Origin: Galbibacter orientalis DSM 19592
GTDB taxonomy: Bacteria; Bacteroidota; Bacteroidia; Flavobacteriales; Flavobacteriaceae
Assembly (NCBI RefSeq): GCF_000260115.1
Contig: NZ_JH651379.1
Span: 930,001-994,000 of the forward strand
DNA: 64,000 nt
Reading direction: 5' to 3'
Below are positions 44,424-53,010 of the stretch, piece after piece. The notes below the pieces were generated by a model. That model made no database searches. It saw only the letters and a list, made by a program, of their open reading frames with translations, and had not been told where the DNA came from. How positions within the stretch are numbered: position 1 is the stretch's first letter; every line of letters starts with the position of its first letter. The translations under genes were made by a program, and so were the position numbers.

Positions 44424-44431
44424 CAAAGATA
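44424..44431 (-). promoter_or_regulatory. -7 promoter element for the thioesterase gene
   Basis: The minus strand reads TATCTTTG, a match to TAnnTTTG, 15 bp upstream of the start codon. Confidence 0.6.
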
Positions 44432-44483
44432 TCAGCAAATACCACAATATGAAAATTGTTTTAATAAAGTTCTTCTGTACTTA

Positions 44484-45515
44484 TTATGGATAAAATACCT
44501 TGTCTAAAAAGTTTATAATTTTATGGATAGGCTCAATGGCATCCTTTTCAAAAGAATTTCCTAAAAACTCATTACTTCCAGAATCTAAATAAGCGTGATT
44601 TCTACCTTCGTAAACCCAATATTCTACTGATTGTCCGTTTTCTTCCAATTTAGCTACATATGCTTTAATAGATTCAGGGGTGGTAGTTTGATCTTTAGAG
44701 CCTACATGGCAAAATTGAGGAGGAAGCTTTCGGTCGTTTTTCTTGGGTATGGTGTATATTGGAGAGCAAATTTTGTAATAATTAGGATTGTCTTTTACGT
44801 TAATATCTTTTCCAAAAATTCCTCTTGCCTCAGCCTCGCCCATTTGCCAAAAGAAATTACTGCTACTTTCAAAGCCATTAACACCGTCTCCCAATGCGGC
44901 AGCGTATATATCTACTGCTGGGTAACTTAATACAGCTGCTTGAACAGCTAAGGCATCGGAAGTTTTAAGCTCTTCAAGAGTTTTATTTGGAGGTAAATAA
45001 GAAGGTGTAAAACTTAATCTTCCTGCCTCAAATCCTGTTTCAGAAATATTATCTTTTGCATTTACAACCATTGCTGCCAAATGTCCGCCAGCACTATCGC
45101 CAGTTACCGCAATTGCATTTGGATTCCCTTTGTATTTGGAAATATTCTCCTTAGTCCAAAGTACAGCGCCCAGAGCATCTTCAATAATTTCATTCATGTT
45201 GGTGGTATTATTATTTGCGGTAAGTAAACGGTAATTAACATTACAAACCACATATTCGCTATGAGAAGCAATGTATTGAGACATTTCATCCATAATAGAT
45301 TTGTTGTTAATAAGCCATCCACCGCCATGGTAGATAATTAGCACAGGATATGTAGGCTTTTCTATATTAGGGGTGTAAATATCCATTGTTAAATCATATC
45401 CTTTTGGACTAGCCCATAGGATATCTTTTTCAACTGAAAAGGAATGTTTTTTGGTTCCTTGTGCGGATAGTGTGACGGTTAATAATAGTACTATTAAGTT
45501 GAATAGTTGTTTCAT
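44484..45515 (-). CDS. Alpha/beta hydrolase (esterase/lipase, HSL type), exported
   Basis: A 343-residue hydrolase. The signal peptide is MKQLFNLIVLLLTVTLSAQG. The oxyanion-hole motif YHGGGW lies near residue 63, the nucleophile elbow GDSAGGHLAA (catalytic Ser) near 145, the acid region HVGSKDQTTTPE near 272 and the catalytic His in EGRNHAYLD near 310. These are the hormone-sensitive-lipase family features. The substrate is a carboxylic ester of unknown type. Confidence 0.88.
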   Translation of the reverse strand: MKQLFNLIVLLLTVTLSAQGTKKHSFSVEKDILWASPKGYDLTMDIYTPNIEKPTYPVLIIYHGGGWLINNKSIMDEMSQYIASHSEYVVCNVNYRLLTANNNTTNMNEIIEDALGAVLWTKENISKYKGNPNAIAVTGDSAGGHLAAMVVNAKDNISETGFEAGRLSFTPSYLPPNKTLEELKTSDALAVQAAVLSYPAVDIYAAALGDGVNGFESSSNFFWQMGEAEARGIFGKDINVKDNPNYYKICSPIYTIPKKNDRKLPPQFCHVGSKDQTTTPESIKAYVAKLEENGQSVEYWVYEGRNHAYLDSGSNEFLGNSFEKDAIEPIHKIINFLDKVFYP

Positions 45516-45666
45516 TTTTATTTGTTTTTGATGTTAGTAGTTGTATAAAAATACATTAATACTTTAAAGTACACATAAGAATTTTTTCTGATGATATGAT
45601 TTATGTCATTAATATTTTTTAGGAGTTGTAATAATTTTACCACATAAATTTATAAATATTCAAACA

Positions 45667-46326
45667 ATGAGAAAATTATTTTTAAGTATGGTATTTGGGG
45701 TGCTTGCATCTGGTATTGTATGTGCGCAAGAGAGTGAAGAGAAGTTGTATCATAACGATTTTCATAAATGGCAAGTAAGATTGCGTGGGATATTAGTAAC
45801 TCCTGATGAAAGTGCAAATATTGGTTTAATTGGAGGTGATGCAGCTATAAGTAAGTCTTTTATGCCAGAGTTAGATTTTACATATTACTTTACTAAAAAT
45901 ATTGCAGCTGAATTAATTTTAGGAACAACCAATCATGATGTCAAAGCAATTAATACAGCTGTAGGCAATTTAGATTTAGGAGATGTGTGGTTACTTCCAC
46001 CAACTTTAACACTTCAATACCATTGGAATGTAGAAGAAAATGTACGTCCATATGTAGGAGCCGGTTTTAATTATACTATTTTTTATAATGCAGCTAATGG
46101 TCCAATAGCCGATAATGTTGATTATGAAAATAGCTTTTCTCCAGCAATGCAGTTTGGTATTGATTTTGACATAAGCAAGCGTTGGTTTATTAATATTGAT
46201 GCCAAGTACTTGTTTTTAAGTACCGATGTAGAAGTAGATGCAACTTCGGCTTTGGGAGCTGTAGTAAACGCAGAGGTAGATATTAACCCATTTATTGCGG
46301 GAATTGGTATTGGGTTTAAATTATAG
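45667..46326 (+). CDS. OmpW-family outer membrane protein
   Basis: A 219-residue beta-barrel with a signal peptide (MRKLFLSMVFGVLASGIVCA) and alternating beta strands, with KWQVRLRGILVTPDESANIG, YYFTKNIAAELILGTTNHDV and the C-terminal FIAGIGIGFKL typical of OmpW. It is a small eight-stranded channel of unclear cargo in this group. It is followed by a terminator. Confidence 0.88.
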   Translation: MRKLFLSMVFGVLASGIVCAQESEEKLYHNDFHKWQVRLRGILVTPDESANIGLIGGDAAISKSFMPELDFTYYFTKNIAAELILGTTNHDVKAINTAVGNLDLGDVWLLPPTLTLQYHWNVEENVRPYVGAGFNYTIFYNAANGPIADNVDYENSFSPAMQFGIDFDISKRWFINIDAKYLFLSTDVEVDATSALGAVVNAEVDINPFIAGIGIGFKL

Positions 46327-46355
46327 TTTGAGTTAGTAGTTTGGTTATGTAAAAG

Positions 46356-46390
46356 AAAAGGGCTTTGAAATATTTCAAAACCCTTTTTTT
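46356..46390. terminator. Terminator between ompW-like and HU/SPOR genes
   Basis: AAAAGGG and CCCTTTT enclose TTTGAAA-TA-TTTCAAA with one mismatch. T-runs on both sides suit the two convergent genes. Confidence 0.88.
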
Positions 46391-46404
46391 ATTTTTATAA
46401 TTTT

Positions 46405-47352
46405 TTAGTCTTCTATATTTTCATCTACTAAAAGCCAAGCTTCTTTGGACTCTTCACTTTTTACTTTTCGTAAAAAATCTAAAGCTTCAGGAACTTCAGC
46501 AAAACTAGCGTATGTAACTTGGTGTAAGCCATATTTATTTTCCCCAATCCGTTCAGCCTCATATCCTCTTTCTTTAAGCTGATCTACCTTTTTATCCGCA
46601 TTTTCTTCAACTCTAAAAGCACCTGCTATAATATGATATTTAAGAGGTTGTTTCTCTACTTTCAAAGTAATTGAAGGGATCTCCAAAGGAGTTGTATCAA
46701 AAAATGTAGCTTTTTGAATATCGTTTTCAATTTGCTTTTGTGCTTCTTGTTGCGCTACTTGAATTTGATTTTCTTTCTGAATATCAACAAGTTTATAACC
46801 GATAGTTCCAGCGGATAAGGCAAGTAAAAATACAGCAGCATATTTTAAGTAAGAACGATTTTTCCTACGTTCAGGAGTAAATGCTATTGGAGCTTTTTCT
46901 TCTAATGTTTCTACTTCTTTCTTCAATTCCTCTCTTGTGATGGAAGGAGATACGAAAGAAGATAGTCCAAATGAAGAAGTTAAATAGTTTAAATGGTATG
47001 AAGGTTGGAAAAGAATTTTTTCATCTTCACTCCACCAAAGATCTCCAATATTTTTAAGGGCTATTTTTTCTTTTGAAATTAAAGATTTTCTCCAGCTTAG
47101 AACGGTAGCTTCAATCTTAGTTGATGCTTCTTCATAACTAATATTTTGCGCTTCTGCAATGTACTTTGTTAGAAGTCCGTCATTAGATTTTAATTGCTCG
47201 TTAAAGGCAATAGATTTTGATGGCGGATAGAAAGCATTTGTATTATGATGCACTTTTGCAGGTTGATACTGCGTAATAAATGAACCAAACCCAGGTACAG
47301 TTACGCATTCATATCGGTATAATAAATCGCTTATGTAATTTTCTATTCGCAT
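46405..47352 (-). CDS. HU-CCDC81 and SPOR domain membrane protein
   Basis: A 315-residue protein. The N-terminal half (MRIENYISDLLYRYECVTVP, GFGSFITQYQPAKVH) has the HU-CCDC81 bacterial domains, a DNA-binding-like fold. One membrane helix lies near 170-190 (KYAAVFLLALSAGTIGYKLV). A SPOR domain, which binds denuded glycan at division sites, lies at 235-310 (KYHIIAGAFRVEENADKKVD). It joins an HU-like cytosolic part to a periplasmic peptidoglycan-binding part, so a chromosome-to-septum link is possible but unproven. It is divergent from dprA. Confidence 0.85.
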   Translation of the reverse strand: MRIENYISDLLYRYECVTVPGFGSFITQYQPAKVHHNTNAFYPPSKSIAFNEQLKSNDGLLTKYIAEAQNISYEEASTKIEATVLSWRKSLISKEKIALKNIGDLWWSEDEKILFQPSYHLNYLTSSFGLSSFVSPSITREELKKEVETLEEKAPIAFTPERRKNRSYLKYAAVFLLALSAGTIGYKLVDIQKENQIQVAQQEAQKQIENDIQKATFFDTTPLEIPSITLKVEKQPLKYHIIAGAFRVEENADKKVDQLKERGYEAERIGENKYGLHQVTYASFAEVPEALDFLRKVKSEESKEAWLLVDENIED

Positions 47353-47457
47353 AAAGCAAAGATGTAAAAAAATCGAATTGATTTGAAAATACTTTTTCAG
47401 TTTTTATCAACAGTAGAATTTTTTCTATACTTTTATTACTGAAAATCATATGTTTAA

Positions 47458-48567
47458 ATGACGGATAAAGAGCTTCTTTTTTTATTAACAATTCACAGAG
47501 CGTCCAAAATAGGGGATATAACTGCCAAAAAGCTCATAAAACATTGTGGTAGCGCTGAAGAAGTTTTTAAAGAAAAGCGAAATAACCTTCTTAAAATTGA
47601 TGGTATTGGATTGCATATTTTGAGTATGCTTAACAATAAAAACAATTTAATTGATGCTGAGAAGGAGCTTCAATTTATACGAGACCATAATTATGATGTG
47701 GTTTCTTATGAAGAAGAAGAGTACCCTAGAAACCTAAAACATTGTATAGATGGTCCTATTCTTATTTTTAGTAGGGGAAATATTAATTTGAGAAAGCAGC
47801 ATCAGAAAATTATAAGTGTGGTGGGAACTCGTCAAATAACATCGTATGGAATTGCTGCTTGTGAAAAATTTATTGAGGAAATAACGCCATTCGATCCAAT
47901 CATTCTTAGTGGTTTTGCTTATGGTGTAGATATCTGTGCCCATAATGCTGCTATTAAAAATGAATTACAAACTATTGGTTGTTTAGCGCATGGATTAAAT
48001 CAGGTATATCCCAAATCTCATGCTAAATACGTGGATTCCATAATGCAAAATGGAGGTTTTATAACAGATTTCTGGAGTGATGAGGGGCCGGAGCGAAATA
48101 ATTTTTTAAAAAGGAATCGTATCATCGCTGGAATGGCAGATGTTACTGTTGTGGTAGAATCTGCTAGTAAGGGTGGGAGTTTGGTAACTGCAGATATTGC
48201 ACTTTCTTATAATCGAGAAGTTTTTACTTTTCCTGGTCGCAGCACCGATAAATATAGTGAAGGGTGTAATAACTTACTTAAAAGTCAGCAAGCGCATATG
48301 TTAACCTCAGCAGCCGATTTAGTGTACATATTAGGATGGGATTTTAATGAGGACTCTAAAGCCTCGGTTCAGAAACAATTGTTTGTAGAGTTGGATAGTA
48401 ATGAACAAACAATTTATGATTATTTGCAGAAAAAAGAAAAGCAATTACTAGATGTAATTGCTTTGGATTGTATGATGCCAGTTCATAAACTAGCGGCTAT
48501 TCTTTTATCAATGGAAATGAAAGGCGTTGTGCGTCCATTACCCGGCAAACTTTTTGAGGTAATTTAA
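47458..48567 (+). CDS. dprA: DNA-processing protein DprA
   Basis: The 369-residue protein that loads RecA on incoming single-stranded DNA in natural transformation. Seen are the N-terminal helix-hairpin-helix-like IGDITAKKLIKHCGS, the Rossmann-type segment VVGTRQITSYGIAACEKFIE, GLNQVYPKSHAKYVDSIMQN and FLKRNRIIAGMADVTVVVES with KGGSLVTADIAL. A C-terminal winged-helix region (DYLQKKEKQLLDVIALDCMM) follows. recA is 5 kb away on the other strand. Confidence 0.93.
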   Translation: MTDKELLFLLTIHRASKIGDITAKKLIKHCGSAEEVFKEKRNNLLKIDGIGLHILSMLNNKNNLIDAEKELQFIRDHNYDVVSYEEEEYPRNLKHCIDGPILIFSRGNINLRKQHQKIISVVGTRQITSYGIAACEKFIEEITPFDPIILSGFAYGVDICAHNAAIKNELQTIGCLAHGLNQVYPKSHAKYVDSIMQNGGFITDFWSDEGPERNNFLKRNRIIAGMADVTVVVESASKGGSLVTADIALSYNREVFTFPGRSTDKYSEGCNNLLKSQQAHMLTSAADLVYILGWDFNEDSKASVQKQLFVELDSNEQTIYDYLQKKEKQLLDVIALDCMMPVHKLAAILLSMEMKGVVRPLPGKLFEVI

Positions 48568-48581
48568 TCCCTCAAAAAGTT

Positions 48582-49550
48582 TTAATACCCTATTTTGCTT
48601 CGTACTCTTCCAAGGACATCATTAGCAACTTTTCTTGCCTTTTCAGCACCTACAGCCAATACGTCATCAATTTCATTAAGATTCTCCATATAATAGTTGA
48701 AGCGTTCTCTTTCTGTGGAGAATTTATCAAGAATTAATTCGAATAATGCTTGTTTTGCATGTCCATAACCAAAACCGCCTTTTTCATATTTTTGACGCAT
48801 ATCTACTATTTGTTCTGGCGTTGCAAGCAATTTATAAATTCCGAAAACCTTACATGTATCTGGGTCTTTTGGAGCTTCCAATGGAGTACTGTCTGTTTCA
48901 ATACTCATTACTTGTTTGCGTAATTGCTTTTCAGGGAGAAAAATATTGATAAAATTATTTCTCGATTTACTCATTTTCTGCCCATCAGTTCCTGGAATAT
49001 ACATGGTTTCTTCTTGTACTTTTCCTTCAGGAATAACAAAGGTTTCTCCAATTTGAGTATGCATTCTTGAGGCTACATCCCGAGTAATCTCAATATGTTG
49101 CATCTGGTCTTTTCCAACAGGAACAATCTCAGCATCATACAACAAAATATCGGCAGCCATTAGCATTGGATAGCTAAATAATCCAGCATTCACATCATCC
49201 AAACGGTCTGCTTTGTCCTTAAAAGAATGTGCTAATGTTAAACGTTGGTATGGGAAATAGCAGCTTAAATACCAAGTTAGTTCAGTAGTTTGAGGAACAT
49301 CACTTTGTCTGTAAAAAACAACCCTATTTATATCTAATCCACATGCAAGCCAAGCCGCAGCAACATTGTATGTATTGTTTCTTAATGTTTCTCCATCCTT
49401 AATTTGCGTCAATGAATGCATATCTGCAATAAAAAGGAAAGAATCGTTTTCTGGTTTCTCAGACATTTTTATCGCTGGGATAATAGCACCCAACAAATTT
49501 CCTAGATGTGGAGTTCCTGTACTCTGTATTCCTGTAAGTATTCTTGCCAT
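48582..49550 (-). CDS. trpS: Tryptophanyl-tRNA synthetase
   Basis: A class I synthetase charging tRNA-Trp. The 322-residue length is standard for the compact bacterial form. The HIGH region reads TGTPHLGNLLG and the KMSKS loop reads GQKMSKSRNNFI, with PMLMAADILLYDAEIVPVGK between them. It is convergent with dprA (14 bp between stops). Confidence 0.97.
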   Translation of the reverse strand: MARILTGIQSTGTPHLGNLLGAIIPAIKMSEKPENDSFLFIADMHSLTQIKDGETLRNNTYNVAAAWLACGLDINRVVFYRQSDVPQTTELTWYLSCYFPYQRLTLAHSFKDKADRLDDVNAGLFSYPMLMAADILLYDAEIVPVGKDQMQHIEITRDVASRMHTQIGETFVIPEGKVQEETMYIPGTDGQKMSKSRNNFINIFLPEKQLRKQVMSIETDSTPLEAPKDPDTCKVFGIYKLLATPEQIVDMRQKYEKGGFGYGHAKQALFELILDKFSTERERFNYYMENLNEIDDVLAVGAEKARKVANDVLGRVRSKIGY

Positions 49551-49572
49551 TTTTCTATTTTAAACAGTCGCA

Positions 49573-49580
49573 CAAAGGTA
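49573..49580 (-). promoter_or_regulatory. -7 promoter element for trpS
   Basis: The minus strand reads TACCTTTG, 22 bp upstream of the trpS start codon. A matching -33 TTTG is not at the expected distance. Confidence 0.55.
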
Positions 49581-49744
49581 TGATGTTTTACAAAAAGTAT
49601 AAACCAGTTTGTTGCAAATGTTTATTTTTGATTCCGTAAAAATCCTCATTAGAGGGTATTTTATATCCAAAGTAGTTGCCTGTACAAAAGCTTGTGGATA
49701 AAGCGTAAGTTTATTAGGTAGCAATTTCTTTCATAATTATATAA

Positions 49745-49752
49745 TATATTTG
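49745..49752 (+). promoter_or_regulatory. -7 promoter element for plsC
   Basis: TATATTTG lies 16 bp before the GTG start of the acyltransferase gene. A decayed stretch at 49643-49660 upstream recalls the 5' hairpin of the dispersed element. Confidence 0.5.
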
Positions 49753-49768
49753 ACTTAAACGTATTCGT

Positions 49769-50503
49769 GTGAAAATAATAATAATTCGTTTTTTACAGCT
49801 TTTATATAGAGTTTGGTTTTATTTATTAATGTCAATACCGATTGTTATTTTATTTCCAATCCTATTGATACTTACTGTTAGCGAGAAATTATATCCTTTG
49901 TTTTTTTGGATTGCAAGAAATATTTGGGCAAATTTTGTACTGTATGGTATGTTTTTGTTTCCTTCTATTAAACGCCACCAAGAAATAGAAAAGGGAGAAA
50001 GTTATATGCTTATAGGAAATCATACCTCCATGCTTGATATTTTAATGATGCTAAAAGTGTCTAAAAATCCATTTGTATTTGTAGGGAAAAAGGAGCTAGC
50101 TAAAATTCCAATTTTCGGATTTTTTTATAAAGGTGTATGTATTTTGGTGGACAGAAGCTCCGCTAAAAGCAGGACAGCTGTGTATAAAAGTGCACAACGC
50201 CGATTAAAACAAGGGTTGAGTATATGTATTTTTCCAGAGGGTGGGGTTCCAGACGATTTGAATATTGTTTTAGATGAATTTAAGGAAGGAGCATTTAGAT
50301 TGGCTATTGAACATCAAATTCCAATTGTTCCTGTTGTGTTTTTAGATAATAAAAAACGCTTTTCATATGAGTTCTTTAGCGGCTCTCCTGGAAGAACACG
50401 CGCTATAGTTATGGAATTTTTGAATACTCATGGTTTAAAATCTTCAGATGCTACTCAGATTAAGTTACATGCTAGGCAGGCTATTTATGATCATTTATCT
50501 TAA
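49769..50503 (+). CDS. plsC: 1-acyl-sn-glycerol-3-phosphate acyltransferase
   Basis: A 244-residue membrane enzyme converting lysophosphatidic to phosphatidic acid in phospholipid synthesis. Two N-terminal hydrophobic segments precede the catalytic NHTSMLDI (H-x4-D) near residue 90. KELAKIPIFGFFYKGVCILV and the FPEGGVPDD acceptor motif follow. The start codon is GTG at 49769. It is a single gene with its own promoter element and terminator. Confidence 0.92.
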   Translation: MKIIIIRFLQLLYRVWFYLLMSIPIVILFPILLILTVSEKLYPLFFWIARNIWANFVLYGMFLFPSIKRHQEIEKGESYMLIGNHTSMLDILMMLKVSKNPFVFVGKKELAKIPIFGFFYKGVCILVDRSSAKSRTAVYKSAQRRLKQGLSICIFPEGGVPDDLNIVLDEFKEGAFRLAIEHQIPIVPVVFLDNKKRFSYEFFSGSPGRTRAIVMEFLNTHGLKSSDATQIKLHARQAIYDHLS

Positions 50504-50507
50504 ATAC

Positions 50508-50538
50508 AAAAATCCCCTTCCAAGTGGAAAGGGATTTT
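50508..50538 (+). terminator. Intrinsic terminator after plsC
   Basis: AAAATCCC-C-TTCCA pairs with TGGAA-A-GGGATTTT (one mismatch), 5 bp after the stop codon. Confidence 0.85.
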
Positions 50539-50595
50539 CTTTAGGTAAAATGCAATTAAGCAAATAACCTAACCAACTATTTTTAATTTTTTAAG

Positions 50596-50699
50596 CAGGG
50601 TTTTATTTCCCCTGAGCCTTTACTGAGTTTACCGAAGGGCTCTAAAATGGATTAAATTATTTTCCTTTGAATACCTTGTAGGTTTACCTCGAGGTAGTT
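50596..50699 (+). repeat. Copy of the ~112 bp dispersed REP/MITE-like element
   Basis: The copy has ACTGAGTTTACCGAAGGGCT, TTTTCCTTTGAATACCTTGT and the end ACCTCGAGGTAGTTT. The 5' hairpin is eroded. It occupies most of the gap between plsC and the barrel gene. Confidence 0.82.
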
Positions 50700-50771
50700 T
50701 ATTCTCAAAGCATGCGTCAATTCAATCAAAAAGGCGCTGCTTAGAAAAGGTCAAATGTTATGTTTAACTTT

Positions 50772-52217
50772 TTAAAATTTAAAACTCAGTCCTGTATACA
50801 CCCCTAAGATATATGGCGAAAAACCACCATCTTCTCTTGAAAATGTATTTAGTTGATATTTAAACATAGGCTCTAAATTGAAAAGTAGTTTGTTTGATAA
50901 TTGATAGTCCAAACCAACTCCAATGTTGGTACTAAAACTTAGGCCGTTTAAATTATTAGCTTCTCCAACCTCTGTAGTTAAAGAGCTAGATTGTATAGAA
51001 ACTTCATTGCTGGTTAAAAACAAAGAACTCATCCCACCAATGATATTAATTCCAAATCGTTTATCTACCAATCGGTATTTTAATTCCATTGGAACTTCAA
51101 TATATCCAAACTCTTGCTTCATGCTACCTTCAGAAACATTTTCAGTCTTAGCTTCAAACTGACTATTGGAGTTCGGGCTAAAGGAAGGAGACTTATCGCT
51201 ACTAGATACATTTAATGAGGTTTCGCTACTTTTAAAATCTATAGTGGAAAGCGATTGTGAGGCTCCAAAAACAGCTGGACCAAAATTAACATCATTGGTG
51301 CTATAACCCATGTTTACATTGTTAATACCAGAACGCACGCTTAAACGTTTACTTACATTATAAGCTACATTAATTCCGTAGCTCATATTTATAACTCCTT
51401 CTTTAGCATTGGAAGAAAATTCGCTGTTTATAGGAGATCCTTTACTTAAAGAATTATAGTAAACAGGAGCAACATTTGGATTAACTGTCCATCTTGAATT
51501 TTTAGGCTCCTTAACAGCTACCAATTCTTTCTCTTTTTCCATTTCTGCAACAACATCTAGTAAAGACTTTTTCTCGTTATTATCTTTCTTTTCAGAAGGG
51601 CTTTCATCTTCCGTATTGTTTTCTGCTATCGACTGTTTTTCTATAATGTTTTTGTTGACAGTATTTTGTTCACTCTCACTCTTACTCTCTGGAGTTGTAT
51701 TGGCAACCAAATTATTTTTAACCAAATTGGCTTCTTCGTCAGGTTTTTTAGGGTTTCTTATAGCAGTATTTCCATCTGAAGAATTTTGGACTGCAATTCC
51801 AGAATTTGTATTTGTTATTGCAGTTTTAGGATTGTTACCTTCACTATTGGTCAACTTCTCTTCACTAGTTTTGTTAGCGCTATTTGCTACGGCATCATTG
51901 GTTTTTATAATAGAATTTTCGTCAAGAGTATTTTTTCCGTTTTCTTTGTTAGTTTCTTGTTCTGTGTTTGTAATAATATTTGAATTAGGAAGAGTGTTTT
52001 CAGAAGAATTAAAAAATAAATCTCCAAATAAAATCAATAATGCAATAGCTGCTGCTGCACCTCCAAGTTTCCACCAAATAGGAATTACTTTTCTGTCTTG
52101 CTTTGCTTTTTTGTCCAAAGAAGCATCGATGCGCTCCCACATATTTTCTGGTGGAGCAGTATCGAAGTCTTTAAACTTCTCTTGGAATAAGCGTTCTATA
52201 TTTTTTTTGTCGTTCAT
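50772..52217 (-). CDS. Membrane-anchored outer membrane beta-barrel protein (putative anti-sigma-linked)
   Basis: A 481-residue protein of unusual layout. The cytosolic N-terminus (RLFQEKFKDFDTAPPENMWE, a motif common at the start of flavobacterial proteins encoded after ECF sigma genes) is followed by one transmembrane helix (about residues 48-68). A linker of about 165 residues rich in Asn, Glu, Lys and Ser runs to about 235. The C-terminal part of about 240 residues resembles the PorT-like porin family (VAYNVSKRLSVRSGINNVNM, ending in YILGVYTGLSFKF). One chain could thus reach from the cytoplasm to the outer membrane. It follows the ECF sigma gene by about 115 bp, so a regulatory link is plausible. 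Confidence 0.8.
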   Translation of the reverse strand: MNDKKNIERLFQEKFKDFDTAPPENMWERIDASLDKKAKQDRKVIPIWWKLGGAAAAIALLILFGDLFFNSSENTLPNSNIITNTEQETNKENGKNTLDENSIIKTNDAVANSANKTSEEKLTNSEGNNPKTAITNTNSGIAVQNSSDGNTAIRNPKKPDEEANLVKNNLVANTTPESKSESEQNTVNKNIIEKQSIAENNTEDESPSEKKDNNEKKSLLDVVAEMEKEKELVAVKEPKNSRWTVNPNVAPVYYNSLSKGSPINSEFSSNAKEGVINMSYGINVAYNVSKRLSVRSGINNVNMGYSTNDVNFGPAVFGASQSLSTIDFKSSETSLNVSSSDKSPSFSPNSNSQFEAKTENVSEGSMKQEFGYIEVPMELKYRLVDKRFGINIIGGMSSLFLTSNEVSIQSSSLTTEVGEANNLNGLSFSTNIGVGLDYQLSNKLLFNLEPMFKYQLNTFSREDGGFSPYILGVYTGLSFKF

Positions 52218-52330
52218 TTTAACTTCAATACCAATAGGTATTTTATTTTGTTATTGTAAAGAAAGTGTTTTATATTGAATTTATTTTTTTAATCCGTCTT
52301 ACTTTATTCACTAGCACTTTACGTTAAATG

Positions 52331-52380
52331 TGTTATATTTTTTTTGTTTGAATACCTCGTGGGCTTCCCCTGAGGTAGTT
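52331..52380 (+). repeat. 3' part of a ~112 bp element forming the end of the sigma-factor gene
   Basis: TTTTGTTTGAATACCTCGTG, GGCTTCCCCTGAGGTAGTT is the 3' half of the element. Read on the minus strand it encodes the last 15 residues of the sigma factor and its stop codon. Decayed 5' sequence may extend to about 52290. Confidence 0.8.
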
Positions 52381-52896
52381 TTTATCTTCTTCAAGCCTAT
52401 TTCTTAAAGCCATTTTAGCACGTGCTAAATTAGATTTTGATGTCCCTTCACTTATACCAAGTATTTCGGCTATTTCTTTGTGAGAATATCCATCTAGTAC
52501 ATATAAATTAAAAGAGAGTCGGTATCTATCTGGTAATTCTTGAATAAGTTTCAGTAAATAATCCAATGAAACATTATCGGTAGTTACTTCTACAGAGACT
52601 TCATCTTCTAAATTGTTCGGAAGCGCATCAAAAGCGCCTTGTTTTCTATATTTTTGGAGCACGGTATTTACAGTAACTCGTTTAAGCCAGCCTTCAAAAG
52701 AACCTTTAAAATTATAGGTGTCAATTTTGTTAAAAATAACCATAAAGCTATCGTGCAGATTGTCTTCTGCCTCCACTTGATTGCGCGAGTATTTGAGGCA
52801 CACACTAAATAATTTTCTACTGAAAAGTTTATAGAGTTCTTCTTGTGCCTTTCTATCTTGCTGTTTACATTGCTTTATGAGTTTATCTAGACTCAC
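52333..52896 (-). CDS. ECF-type RNA polymerase sigma factor
   Basis: A 187-residue sigma-70 family protein. Region 2 covers about 10-80 (KLFSVCLKYSRNQVEAEDNL with the DSFMVIFNKIDTYNFKGSFE-like core) and region 4 about 120-170 (SFNLYVLDGYSHKEIAEILG, ISEGTSKSNLARAKMALRNR). It should direct transcription of an envelope or stress regulon. The final residues NYLRGSPRGIQTKKI come from a dispersed repeat element and are not family sequence, so the original C-terminus was replaced. They lie after region 4, so function is probably retained. The barrel protein gene follows on the same strand. Confidence 0.92.
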   Translation of the reverse strand: MSLDKLIKQCKQQDRKAQEELYKLFSRKLFSVCLKYSRNQVEAEDNLHDSFMVIFNKIDTYNFKGSFEGWLKRVTVNTVLQKYRKQGAFDALPNNLEDEVSVEVTTDNVSLDYLLKLIQELPDRYRLSFNLYVLDGYSHKEIAEILGISEGTSKSNLARAKMALRNRLEEDKNYLRGSPRGIQTKKI

Positions 52897-52915
52897 TCGT
52901 AGCTAAGTAGTTTTA

Positions 52916-53010
52916 ATCCCTCATGGAGGGTGTAATTTGCCGATGCTCTTTGCATTGAAATTAATTAATATTTTTTTGTTTGCTACCTCGTATACTTACA
53001 TCGAGGTAGT
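52916..53010 (+). repeat. Copy of the ~112 bp dispersed element ending a lipoprotein gene
   Basis: The copy starts with CCCTCATGGAGGGTGTAATT (5' hairpin) and ends with GCTACCTCGTATACTTACAT followed by CGAGGTAGTAG. Its 3' hairpin supplies the last codons and TAA stop of the lipoprotein gene at 52996, read on the minus strand. Confidence 0.82.

Noticed and set aside
51616-52278. Plus-strand hydrophobic ORF opposite the barrel protein gene
   Set aside because: It is the antisense of the Asn/Glu-rich linker. The minus-strand frame has coherent domains and sits beside the sigma factor gene.
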